The notes under the pieces were generated by a model. That model worked only from the letters and a program-made list of their open reading frames with translations, had not been told where the DNA came from and searched no databases. A program made the translations under genes and the position numbers. A DNA stretch of 64,000 nt from JAEUIX01 sp046156035 (GTDB lineage: Bacteria; Planctomycetota; Phycisphaerae; Phycisphaerales; UBA1924), in the NCBI GenBank assembly GCA_046156035.1, contig JBJXEW010000052.1, forward strand, positions 76,233 to 140,232, given 5' to 3'. Of this stretch, positions 1-8,345 are shown one piece after another. Numbering within the stretch: position 1 is the stretch's first letter; each line of letters opens with the position of its first letter.

Positions 1-3000
1 AACTGCGCAATCTCAGTCAGGCCAATGGAGGACAGTGGGTCCATGCCGCTGTCTGGTCCGAAGTACACACGGTCGGTCCAGCCAGCGTTCACCGTACCGG
101 GCCCGGAATTCACCACGCTGTACGTGACGCTCAGCGGCTGAGACGTGTACCGGTTCGTACCCAGCGCAATCATGCTGACCAACAAATCGGGCAGTTGCGG
201 TTGCGAGACCTGGAACGCCGCCGACGCAAGCACATTGTTTCCCCCGCCAGCGGGCTCGTTGATTGTGTCCGTGGCGTTTGTCTGCAGGATCAGGTAAAAC
301 GTTCCCGCCAATCCCGCAGGAATCACGCTGGCTTCGACACGCGCATAGCTCGTGCCAGCCGCGAGCGAACCGGGGCCGGAAAGAGTCCGAACTAGCACGG
401 CAGAGGCATCGAGTGCAGGAGAGCGTGTCAGATAGACTCTGTCTACCCAGCTCCCGTCCGCGGCTGCTTGTCCCTGATTGCGAACTGTCCAGCTGAACGA
501 GAAGCTCTGCCTGTCTTCTGCGCCGCTCGGAGCGGTGATCGCCGTTGGAATCAGGTCGACCGAGGGCGTTGGCAGGAGCTCAAATCCCCCTGCAGCGATA
601 TTGTTCGTTTCGTCGCGCTCGGCGATCTGATTGCCTGTGTCGGCCAGAGCAACGAGGTAGCGCGTGCCCTGATCCGTGTAGTTGATTGGAAGCGTGACCT
701 GAACGTCGATCACGACCGTTGCGCCCGCAGCGAGTCCAGTTGGAATCGGGGCCTGCCCAACAAGCGGGCCTGCGTACTCAGTGGAGGTCGAGAGCAGGAT
801 TTCTACGGCTGCAGCCACCGCGGTCGGCGAGGTACCGCTGTTTGCAACCCTGATCGGCACGGTGATTCCCATTCCCGAGCGAGCTGTCGGCGGCACGGCC
901 ACGCTGACGATCGACAGGTCGGGCGCGGCAACGATGACCGGCGTCGGGCCAGCGGAATTGTTGTCATTGCTGAGCTCAACAATCGTGTGATCGGCGTTTG
1001 TCACGACAAAGACATTCACAGCCGAGGCCGCCGAGCCCGCGGGGAGTCGGATGATGGCAGAGCTGTCCTCGCCGTTGCCGGGTGCAAGTCCCACTCCCGC
1101 GCGTTCAGCCAGCACGAGGTCGTCATCATCGCCGAGAGTGGAATTCAACGAGACGATCACGCGATCAAGCCTGGGATCGCTTACTCGAGCGCCGGCGTTG
1201 TAGACGCGCCAACGGACCTCGAACGGTTCGTCGAGCACCGCGGAGTTCGGACCTTGCAATGCCGACACGGTCAGGTCAGGGCCTGAGATGTCAAAGGCAT
1301 CGAGCGAGGCCGCGTTGTTGGTCTCATCCAATTCTCTCACATGGTACAACGCATCAACAGCGACGAAGAGGTGGTACCCACCGGGCGAAAGGTCCGAGGG
1401 AATCGCCACGTCCGCAGTTCGAGCGCTCTCCTCTCCGGGCACCAGCGGCAAGACCGCGGGACGCTCAAGCAACACACGGTCGTCCGCATTGCCCACCATC
1501 GCGTCCAGCGAAAGGATGACGCGGTCGACGTAGCTCTCGACAACGGACCGCTGGCCGATACTCCGCACGGTCCATTGGAGATTGGTGGCCTTGCCGATTG
1601 TGCCTTGACCAACAGATGTGAGCGCGGCAATCGAGAGGTCCGGCAGGGACACCGCGAACTCGCTCAGCGGCGATGAATTGTTGGACTCAATGGACTCCTG
1701 CACGGCGTTTTCGGCGTCCGCGATTACTACGATCCGGTACGCGCCGGGTTCCAAGGCTGCAGGCAGCGTCAATTGTCTGACCTGAAGCTGGTTTGCGCCC
1801 TGAGCAAGTCCGGGCGGGTTTGCGAAATCGTCAAGCGCAACATCATCCGCGTCGCCGAACACCTCGTTCCTTGAGAGCACGAGGCGATCAACCCATGACA
1901 CCAGCACTGGCCGGGTGCCGTCGTTGTGCTGGGCGTATGAAACCGTTAGGGTGCGGCCCGGCGTTGCGTCGCCGCTCAGCACCACGTCGCTGATCTGAAG
2001 GTCCGCCGAGCCGACGTCGATCGCTGCTGGGCTGCTGACCACCTGGCCGCACGGGTTGGTTGCCACAAGGTCGTAGGAGCCACCATCGGCAAGCGTTGTT
2101 TGTGCGACCGTGAGAGTCGGCGTTGTTGCGCCCGAGACGCGAGGTCCGTTGCTGAGAGGAATTGCATCCTTTCGCCACTGCAGCGACAAGCCGTCGCCAG
2201 ATGCAGCAGCCGACAGCGAGAACGCCACGCCAAGCGTTGCCGCTTGCCCGCTCGGCTGAGCGGTCATTGCGGGCACGGTCGTTACCACGACGCTCGCTGT
2301 CTGACTGGTTGTACTGCTACAGGCATTCGTGACGACAACGTCGTATTTGCCGGCATCGCCCGGCGTTGTTGATCCCAAGGAATACATCGCGGCCGTGGCC
2401 CCGGGGATTGGCACGCTGTTGCGACGCCACTGGAAGGTCGGCGGCGTCGCTAGCGACGTAGCCACGCTCAGGCTCAACGGCGACCCTGCACAAACGACCT
2501 GAGCCATGGGCTGGGACGTGATTGCGGGCGGTGCTGCCACACTGACCTGCACGGGCGTACACGTTACGGACGAGCACGCGTTGGTCACGACAACGTCATA
2601 CTGCCCGCTGGCCGCCACTGTGGCGTTGTTCACGGTGTAGGTTGCGGCCGTCGCACCACCGATGTTCGAACCATTGCGTCGCCACTGATACTGAACCGGA
2701 GTACCGCCGCCCGTTGCGACCGAGAGAGCAAAGGAGCCGCCTTCGCAGAGGCTGGCATCCGTAGGTTGTGTCGTGATCGTCGGTGGACCAGACACCACCG
2801 TGACCAGGGCCGAGTTGCTGGTGGCCACGTTTCCGCAAGGGCCCGTGGCCACCAAGTCGTACGTCCCCGCATCTTCCGCAAACGCGACCGGAATGGTGTA
2901 AGTTGTTTGGGTTGCTCCGTTGATGGAGATGCCGCCATGTCGCCACTGGTAGCTCAGGGATGTACCGGCCGCCATTGCGGACAGCGTGGTCGAGCCCCCA

Positions 3001-4484
3001 GTACAAACTGTGCGGTTGGTTGGCTGCTGAAAGATGAGCGGGGGCGCGACCACGCTGAGCGAGGCTGGAGTGCTGGTTGCCTGGCCGCAGGCATTGGAGG
3101 CCACGCAGTCGTATACCGCGGCATCCAATGGCGACACCGACGCGATGGTCAACGTCGGATTCACTTCGCCGACCAGCGGCAGCGAATCCCGACGCCACTG
3201 GTAGCCAATCGGGCTGGTGCCGCTGGCGGCGACGCTGAAGGTGATTGGTGCTCCAGGGCACAGCGCCGCACCCACGGGTTGCTGCGTGAGCGTTGTGGCG
3301 GTACACGTTGGCGGCACGTTCAATGTCGCCGATCCGTTGAACGTGCAGCCCGGGCCGTCGACTGAGACCGAGTACGTCCCGGAGTCGGCGACCACAAGCG
3401 TGCTGATCTGGAGCCGCGAAGTGGTCGTGCCGGTGATGCGGGCATCGTCGTGAAGTATGACCCCATCGTGGAACCAATGGTAAGTGGGGCCAGCCGAAAG
3501 CGAGACCGCGTCGGTTGCAAAGACAGCCGTTTGCTCTTCGCCCAAGACCTGCGACGCGGGGGTTACCGTAGACGGGCATGTGGAGTTGACTACCGCGAAA
3601 GTAAATGTCGTATTGGGGAGAGTAAAGTTTGCGCCGTTTGATGCCTGTCCGCCGCCACTGTACCTGAAGAGGTACCGGCCAGTCTGACCGAACACATTGG
3701 CCTGAATTAGGCGCCCCGTCTGGGGTGCGGAGTCAAGGCGCGGGAAGTAGCTCACCTTGTAGTAGTTGGCAAACGCGCCGTCCAGGCTTGCGCCGTTGAT
3801 GGTGGCTGCGCCTGCGATCGGACCCGAACCGTTGTAGTTGTCGGTGCTAGGTCCGTAGTCCTCACCGGTTGTGCCGAAGTTGACCGTGCGCCCGCCCGAA
3901 AAATTGAAGACGACCGGGGTGGCCGTGGCATGGTTCGACACGCTACCGTTGTTGGCGTCAGTGTTCGAACCATTGGACGCGGCCGACCAACCAGCAAGCG
4001 AACCGCGGAAGGGCTGGAAGAGCCCACGGTTCGGCTGGCCGCCAGCCGCGTTGCCGGGCACCTGGGCGAGGGAGACCGTGCCCTGGTTCAGGCCCTGACC
4101 CTGCGAGATGGAATCCACAAGCTGGATACGACCGCCGGTGGTTGCAGACCCCGCGCCTCCCAGACGGCTGATGCCGAGATTGGCGTCACCTGCGGTGTTC
4201 GGCAGGATGCCGACACGGCCCTGATAGGTGATGTCCACGCGGCCGACGTACGTGTTGGTGTTGTACGTGATCGGATCGGTGTTGTACGTGCTGGTGAGCA
4301 GCGTGCCATCCGGGGCGAATCGCTCAATCAAGAAGCGAACCCCCCAGCGTTGGGCCGAGGTTGGGGCGGCAGAGGCCTGCTGAGCCTGTGTGCCGCTGAC
4401 TGCGGCGAGCGCAGTGGCCGCGCAGAAAAATGAACGGGCGCTCCAAGAGACTCGCCGGCAAGCCCGGTGCGAAGCTGTGGTCAT
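1..4484 (-). CDS. Giant exported Ig-like/CARDB repeat surface protein (5' part, runs off the window)
   Basis: The reading frame is open from an ATG at 4484 to the left edge of the window, about 1,494 codons, so the C-terminus is missing. The first 40 or so residues are Arg-rich then hydrophobic and end in an AVSG-TQAQQA stretch, consistent with a Sec signal peptide. Residues 40-290 form an unrecognised domain. Next come about six Ig-like domains of 80-90 residues (about 300-825), each with a (Y/F/L)QW(R/H) core Trp motif and a later (G/A)xYDxV strand. From about residue 825 there are six CARDB-like domains of about 120 residues, starting PDL or ADL and containing SWVDR(V/L) and (E/S)xNN motifs. 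A GGGAG sits about nine bases before the ATG. Such proteins are normally secreted or cell-surface adhesins. No catalytic motif was seen, so an adhesion or matrix role is inferred. Confidence 0.85.
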   Translation of the reverse strand, partial: MTTASHRACRRVSWSARSFFCAATALAAVSGTQAQQASAAPTSAQRWGVRFLIERFAPDGTLLTSTYNTDPITYNTNTYVGRVDITYQGRVGILPNTAGDANLGISRLGGAGSATTGGRIQLVDSISQGQGLNQGTVSLAQVPGNAAGGQPNRGLFQPFRGSLAGWSAASNGSNTDANNGSVSNHATATPVVFNFSGGRTVNFGTTGEDYGPSTDNYNGSGPIAGAATINGASLDGAFANYYKVSYFPRLDSAPQTGRLIQANVFGQTGRYLFRYSGGGQASNGANFTLPNTTFTFAVVNSTCPSTVTPASQVLGEEQTAVFATDAVSLSAGPTYHWFHDGVILHDDARITGTTTSRLQISTLVVADSGTYSVSVDGPGCTFNGSATLNVPPTCTATTLTQQPVGAALCPGAPITFSVAASGTSPIGYQWRRDSLPLVGEVNPTLTIASVSPLDAAVYDCVASNACGQATSTPASLSVVAPPLIFQQPTNRTVCTGGSTTLSAMAAGTSLSYQWRHGGISINGATQTTYTIPVAFAEDAGTYDLVATGPCGNVATSNSALVTVVSGPPTITTQPTDASLCEGGSFALSVATGGGTPVQYQWRRNGSNIGGATAATYTVNNATVAASGQYDVVVTNACSSVTCTPVQVSVAAPPAITSQPMAQVVCAGSPLSLSVATSLATPPTFQWRRNSVPIPGATAAMYSLGSTTPGDAGKYDVVVTNACSSTTSQTASVVVTTVPAMTAQPSGQAATLGVAFSLSAAASGDGLSLQWRKDAIPLSNGPRVSGATTPTLTVAQTTLADGGSYDLVATNPCGQVVSSPAAIDVGSADLQISDVVLSGDATPGRTLTVSYAQHNDGTRPVLVSWVDRLVLSRNEVFGDADDVALDDFANPPGLAQGANQLQVRQLTLPAALEPGAYRIVVIADAENAVQESIESNNSSPLSEFAVSLPDLSIAALTSVGQGTIGKATNLQWTVRSIGQRSVVESYVDRVILSLDAMVGNADDRVLLERPAVLPLVPGEESARTADVAIPSDLSPGGYHLFVAVDALYHVRELDETNNAASLDAFDISGPDLTVSALQGPNSAVLDEPFEVRWRVYNAGARVSDPRLDRVIVSLNSTLGDDDDLVLAERAGVGLAPGNGEDSSAIIRLPAGSAASAVNVFVVTNADHTIVELSNDNNSAGPTPVIVAAPDLSIVSVAVPPTARSGMGITVPIRVANSGTSPTAVAAAVEILLSTSTEYAGPLVGQAPIPTGLAAGATVVIDVQVTLPINYTDQGTRYLVALADTGNQIAERDETNNIAAGGFELLPTPSVDLIPTAITAPSGAEDRQSFSFSWTVRNQGQAAADGSWVDRVYLTRSPALDASAVLVRTLSGPGSLAAGTSYARVEASVIPAGLAGTFYLILQTNATDTINEPAGGGNNVLASAAFQVSQPQLPDLLVSMIALGTNRYTSQPLSVTYSVVNSGPGTVNAGWTDRVYFGPDSGMDPLSSIGLTEIAQ

Positions 4485-4687
4485 GGTTATGGACTCCCGA
4501 CTGCCTTGGCCTCGACCGCGGTGCCCGTAGGGTGCGCGGCCCTGATGTGCGAGGGCAAACGCACGCCCCGTGAGCATACTGGCGGTGGGTTCCAGTGGTC
4601 TGCGCTCAATCCATCACCCGCGCCGTGATCCAGTGTGTACTAACTTTGCGCCGCTTGGCGGCTGGTGCCGCCCGAAACGTATGTCGA

Positions 4688-5314
4688 TCACCTTCGCCGT
4701 CCATGCCGAAGTGCCGCGGCAAGGCCCAACGCCGACCACGACATATGGGGTGAAGGAACCACAACGATGAATGCGAGCCCTTCACCCTGGGTCGTCGGAA
4801 TCTCGTCAAAGCCATTGGCAAAGGTGTCGGGAACCGCTCGCACCGTGAAGTGCGTTCCGGCCGCGAGAGACGGGACTCGAAAGCGGATGGTCGCCAGGGT
4901 GCCCGTGGAGAACGTGCCGGTGGGCACCACGTTCGAGAGTTCGATGTCGGCGACGTTGGCTGGGTAGCCAAAGCCGCTGACAAGGTCATCCGTGATCATC
5001 ACAGGGAGCGTGGCGGCTGCAGGGATGCTGTCGTCAAAGAGTCCACCCGTCTGATAGGGGGGAGACCATGCGAATTGCTCCAAGATGAACCCACTCACCG
5101 AGAATTCCACACGGCAAACGGCCGAATTGTGCACGTCCGTCGAAACTGGCGACGTCAGAACCAGCGAAATGGCCACGTTGTCACCCGGTGCCACAACGGT
5201 GGTGGCGCCCAGTCCCAAGACCGGGCTAAGCGTGTAGTCGGCCTTCACGGGCGAACACGCCATAGACAGCACCACGGACAGGGACCCCACCCCGAGACAA
5301 TGTGCCACTGACAT
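4688..5314 (-). CDS. Small exported protein with PEP-CTERM-like C-terminus
   Basis: The gene encodes 208 residues if it starts at the ATG preceded by a strong GGAGAGG. A longer in-frame start 29 codons upstream lacks a leader-like sequence. Residues 1-27 are a signal peptide (hydrophobic core SLSVVLSMACS, then KA). The mature part is beta-rich and cohesin-like in flavour (strings such as VAISLVLTS, CRVEFSVSG, LATIRFRVPS), as seen in planctomycete proteins that carry sorting tails. It ends VVPSP, then a short hydrophobic stretch and RHGRRR, which resembles the PEP-CTERM/exosortase-type tail typical of Phycisphaerae. It lies upstream of, and co-directional with, the giant Ig/CARDB gene across a gap of about 200 bp. 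The function is unknown. A cell-surface or extracellular matrix protein is the best guess. Confidence 0.7.
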   Translation of the reverse strand: MSVAHCLGVGSLSVVLSMACSPVKADYTLSPVLGLGATTVVAPGDNVAISLVLTSPVSTDVHNSAVCRVEFSVSGFILEQFAWSPPYQTGGLFDDSIPAAATLPVMITDDLVSGFGYPANVADIELSNVVPTGTFSTGTLATIRFRVPSLAAGTHFTVRAVPDTFANGFDEIPTTQGEGLAFIVVVPSPHMSWSALGLAAALRHGRRR

Positions 5315-5371
5315 AGGAACCTCTCCTTCCACTCCATCAAGATCGGCGCGGACTCCACGCGTCCCTGCTAC

Positions 5372-5400
5372 ATTGTACCATTCAAGGGCTGGGCTCGCCA
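5372..5400 (-). promoter_or_regulatory. Possible sigma70-type promoter for the PEP-CTERM-like gene
   Basis: On the minus strand a TACAAT (-10, 5372-5377) follows a weak TGGCGA (-35, 5395-5400) at 17 bp spacing. This would give a leader of about 50 nt before the start at 5314. The core TACAATGTAG also occurs upstream of the exported helical protein gene near 41.4 kb. Confidence 0.35.
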
Positions 5401-5550
5401 CCTAACTGGTGAACGGTCATGGCTCCGCCGGCTGTCTGTGAGTTCTATGTACCCTGGCGTTGAAACCGTTCCCGGCCTGCGCGACCGGACGGTCTCGCCG
5501 GGCCGTAGTCGCGGTATGGGCACTTGCACCCCGGTGCCCAGTCGCCTTCC

Positions 5551-5572
5551 GCATACCCCGTTCGGGGTATGC
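5551..5572. repeat. Perfect inverted repeat (hairpin)
   Basis: Arms GCATACCCCG and CGGGGTATGC are separated by only TT, giving a perfect 10-bp inverted repeat. No T-tract follows on either strand, so it is not an obvious intrinsic terminator. It lies 19 bp upstream of the -35 box of the plus-strand promoter and could be an operator or a small repetitive palindrome. Confidence 0.6.
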
Positions 5573-5590
5573 CCGACGTGTGGCTCGTTC

Positions 5591-5619
5591 TTGACAACGG
5601 CGGTGCCAGGTTGTGTAAT
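5591..5619 (+). promoter_or_regulatory. Strong sigma70-like promoter
   Basis: A perfect TTGACA (5591-5596) is followed after 17 bp by TGTAAT (5614-5619). It lies about 45 bp upstream of the start of the exported protein gene at 5663 and is well placed to transcribe that gene and the membrane gene after it. Confidence 0.6.
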
Positions 5620-5662
5620 GGGAGCGCGTCTCAGGCTGTCGCCATGAAATCTGCGGAGTGAT

Positions 5663-6547
5663 GTGCCTATGTTGCTCTCCCGGCGGAACTACACCGTGGC
5701 CCTTGCCTCTCTCGCTGCCCTCGCCTGTTCCGCGACGCTGGTATGGCGGGGTGCGCAGGCTGACGTGCTGACGGTTGAACCGCTCATGCGCGAGCCCTTT
5801 GTTTCGCTCAGGGCCGCGGCAATGCCCGAGGGAGCGGTCGCCCGCGACGTGAGCGTGTGGCTCAAGCGCCGGCAGGGCACCGTCGACTTCCTCAAGACCA
5901 GGATCGGCGGCTTTGCGTACAAGGACTTCAAGACCGCTCAGCCTTCCGAGGGCACTCGACTGGTGGTGTCATCGCTAGCCGAGTTCGACGCCGCCGACCT
6001 GACCAGGGTGGTCCTGATGTTGCCGGCGGAGCCCCGCAAGGACTTGGCCGACGCGATGATGCTCGTCGACGAGCAGGAGGTCGAGCTGTGCGACTCCATC
6101 TCCAAGCGGGTGCCTGACAATTGGCGAGAGTTGATGCAGGATTGGGCGCTAAGGCGTTCGCTGCTTGAGCTTGACCTGGCTGCGAAGATCAGCCTTTTGA
6201 AGGAGAGCCAAGCCGTGATGTTGCGGGTGTGCGTGAACACACTCGACGGCAAGGTCATGGAGCAGAGGCTCGCGCCCCGGCCGGCGTACTTCGTGTGGTG
6301 GGTGGACAAGTTCTGGGAGAACGACCCAAGCCGGTACAAGCGCTCTGACCAGCGGAGCTCGCCGTGCCAACCCGAGATATCCGGTGGCGATAAGGTCCTG
6401 TGGGTCGGTGGAGCGGACAAGGCCAGTCCCACCGGCAGCAAGGTCCCTAAGACCATTACAGGAAGGATGGGGCCCATCGACCTGGACATTCCCGCAGCGG
6501 CCTGGGGCGCACCACCCCCTAAAGAGATTCCTCCCCTTTGCAGGTAG
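5663..6547 (+). CDS. Exported hypothetical protein
   Basis: The gene encodes 294 residues from a GTG five bases after GGAG. An ATG two codons later is an equally possible start. The N-terminus (MLLSRRN, then a hydrophobic stretch and GAQA) is a signal peptide or membrane anchor. The rest is soluble and mixed alpha/beta with no family I recognise, and three of its four cysteines are spread through the mature part. It has a clear promoter. The next gene starts 25 bp after its stop, so the two probably form an operon, and together they converge on the protease operon. The function is unknown. Confidence 0.65.
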   Translation: MPMLLSRRNYTVALASLAALACSATLVWRGAQADVLTVEPLMREPFVSLRAAAMPEGAVARDVSVWLKRRQGTVDFLKTRIGGFAYKDFKTAQPSEGTRLVVSSLAEFDAADLTRVVLMLPAEPRKDLADAMMLVDEQEVELCDSISKRVPDNWRELMQDWALRRSLLELDLAAKISLLKESQAVMLRVCVNTLDGKVMEQRLAPRPAYFVWWVDKFWENDPSRYKRSDQRSSPCQPEISGGDKVLWVGGADKASPTGSKVPKTITGRMGPIDLDIPAAAWGAPPPKEIPPLCR

Positions 6548-6572
6548 GGAGGACCATGACAGGAGCCGGCCG

Positions 6573-7166
6573 ATGAAGAATGGGCGACCGAACCCTCTGC
6601 GAGTCCTGATCAAGCATGTTGTTGCGCTCGTGTCTGCTGTGGTATCAGGGGGGGTTGTGTTTGCCCGCATGGCGCCCCGCCCGCTCAATCTCACCGAGGT
6701 GGGGATGACGCTGGTTGTCATTGCCGCAGTTGGCTGGTTGCTGGGATTACTCCTCGTTCACGTCTGCGGTCCGCGGTCGAAACGCAAGGGATGGGTGTAC
6801 TACCTCGGCGGCATAGCCTTGGTGCTCGCAGGGCTGCTCGTGGCGCTTGCCGATCGCTATAGCGATCGGCTCCTGGTGTACACGGTGCCATTCGCCGATC
6901 ATCGGGTGGTCGTCGGCGTCGACCTGACGGATCCGGGCCGTGACTACTTCCGGCGGTATCCCACCGAGAATGCGGAGGATGCTGTTCGCGCCAACAGCGG
7001 CAGCGCCGACGATATCTGGACCGCGGCCTCGATCCGACCGCGCCGGCGTGAACTCTTCTGGCTGCTGTGTCCGTTCACGTTCTGCGTCGTGCTGACGATC
7101 GTTCTTGCGGCGTATTGCGTTGCGGACTTGGTGCCCGTCGCAGGCGGTGATCGTCGCGGCTCATAA
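6573..7166 (+). CDS. Multi-pass membrane protein, second gene of a two-gene operon
   Basis: The gene encodes 197 residues from an ATG preceded by AGGAG. A longer open frame upstream overlaps the previous gene and is unlikely to be used. Four hydrophobic segments are visible at about residues 13-31, 45-65, 75-93 and 160-185. Between the third and fourth lies a soluble segment of about 65 residues with VVVGVDLTDPG, RRYPTENAEDAV and DDIW-TAASI followed by Arg residues. That segment looks like a small folded domain but I cannot name it. The product is probably an inner-membrane partner of the preceding exported protein. It ends 44 bp before the convergent stop of the trypsin-like gene. Confidence 0.65.
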   Translation: MKNGRPNPLRVLIKHVVALVSAVVSGGVVFARMAPRPLNLTEVGMTLVVIAAVGWLLGLLLVHVCGPRSKRKGWVYYLGGIALVLAGLLVALADRYSDRLLVYTVPFADHRVVVGVDLTDPGRDYFRRYPTENAEDAVRANSGSADDIWTAASIRPRRRELFWLLCPFTFCVVLTIVLAAYCVADLVPVAGGDRRGS

Positions 7167-7192
7167 GGAGTGCCGGAGAGACCCTCCACCAA

Positions 7193-7210
7193 CGCGTGCC
7201 CGGGCACGCG
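7193..7210. terminator. 18-bp perfect palindrome between convergent genes
   Basis: CGCGTGCCCGGGCACGCG is self-complementary over its full length and fills most of the 44-bp gap between two convergent stop codons. It is placed as a bidirectional transcription-end hairpin would be, but has no T-tract. Confidence 0.45.
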
Positions 7211-8335
7211 CTAGGGTCTGTGCCCGGGCTCCAGCTTGATCCGTCGTCCGAAGACTCTGTCGGCAAAGATGTCCGCCGCGAGCATCGCGTACCCGCGCCC
7301 GTCGGGTGACCCTCGTGCCCCGGCGAAGTGCATGCCTGCGAGAAGCCCGTCTCGCGTCAGGACGGCTGCGCCGCTATCCCCGCGGGCAACACGCGGGTTG
7401 GTCGTGTACTCGATCACGCCGGGAAAGAAGTAGTTGTGAGTGTGATTGCCGCAGGGGAGGGGTAACCACCGGCCGTTGGCGTCGATCTGCTTGATCGTCC
7501 CGATCACTTCCTGTTCCAGCCCAGGGATGACCACCGCCTGGCCGACCATGAGCCGGGTGGTGTCGAACAGCACGCCGCGGGCCCGACGTTGGTTGATCGT
7601 GCTGCTGACCACGGCGGGGTCGTTAACCCGAGCGATGGCCGCATCCAGGCTGGGCGGGCTACGTGATTCCGGGCGCATCGGCGCGATGTCGCTGCGTGCA
7701 ATGACGCTTGCGACCGCTACGCAATCGGGCGAGTGCTGATCGATCCTGGCGAGGGTGGTGCCTGCACACCGGTCCGTCGAGGCCATCAGTCCCAGCACAT
7801 GGTTGCAGGAAAGGAGGAATAGGGCGTTGCTGTCGGCATCGCGGACCAGGCAGCACTCGCAGCCCTGCTCCCCCTCGTCGCCCAGAGTGGCGCTGATGGA
7901 ACGCCGCGCGTGCAGGTCAATGAGGAACGATTCCTCCACGTCCGTGGGGATGCGGTAACTCCGATAGCCCCGCTCTCGACGCTCCCGCGCGAGGAAATAC
8001 GGTGGCACCCGCTGGCGCAGGTCCTTGGGTTCCTGTCCCCGCGGCCATTTCTCACTGACCGTTACACAGAGCACGAACTCACGCTGCGGAGTGTTCGGAG
8101 TATCTCTCCTGCGTGGGCGCGGCCCGGAACCCACTCCCTTGACGCGGCGGCGCTTGCCGATAGTTCTGAACGCGGGCGCGATGCCCAGGGCGTTGATGCC
8201 GAATCGCTCACGCAGAATCCGGCTCTCGCGACGGGCGATCTTGTAGGCGATGCGCATGTAGTTGCGGCGTTCTCTCGGTGAGAGATGATCCCAGATGATG
8301 GCTTCAGGTTGGCTCTTGTTCTTTGCGACTGCCAC
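7211..8335 (-). CDS. Trypsin-fold serine protease (predicted cytoplasmic)
   Basis: The protein has 374 residues and no signal peptide. A basic helical N-terminus (about 1-75, many Arg/Lys) precedes a chymotrypsin-like domain. The triad is visible as His179 in SCNHVLG, Asp231 in SLDAAIA and Ser321 in RGDSGAAVL, and GLLAGMHFAG after the Ser matches the usual post-Ser strand. CECC at about 159-162 is an odd Cys cluster just before the His strand. It is the last gene of a five-gene minus-strand operon, 10 bp after the lipoprotein gene. Lacking an export signal, it probably cuts a cytoplasmic target or processes a partner. In bacterial conflict systems such trypsin-like proteases act as effectors. 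That role here is inference. Confidence 0.82.
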   Translation of the reverse strand: MAVAKNKSQPEAIIWDHLSPRERRNYMRIAYKIARRESRILRERFGINALGIAPAFRTIGKRRRVKGVGSGPRPRRRDTPNTPQREFVLCVTVSEKWPRGQEPKDLRQRVPPYFLARERRERGYRSYRIPTDVEESFLIDLHARRSISATLGDEGEQGCECCLVRDADSNALFLLSCNHVLGLMASTDRCAGTTLARIDQHSPDCVAVASVIARSDIAPMRPESRSPPSLDAAIARVNDPAVVSSTINQRRARGVLFDTTRLMVGQAVVIPGLEQEVIGTIKQIDANGRWLPLPCGNHTHNYFFPGVIEYTTNPRVARGDSGAAVLTRDGLLAGMHFAGARGSPDGRGYAMLAADIFADRVFGRRIKLEPGHRP

Positions 8336-8345
8336 GGCGGTGCTC

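Larger units (their letters stand above)
5315..5662. other. Divergent intergenic region
   Basis: These 348 bp separate two divergently transcribed genes. They hold the two promoters listed separately and one perfect hairpin. I see no supported gene. Short open frames here lack a credible start or recognisable product. Confidence 0.6.
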
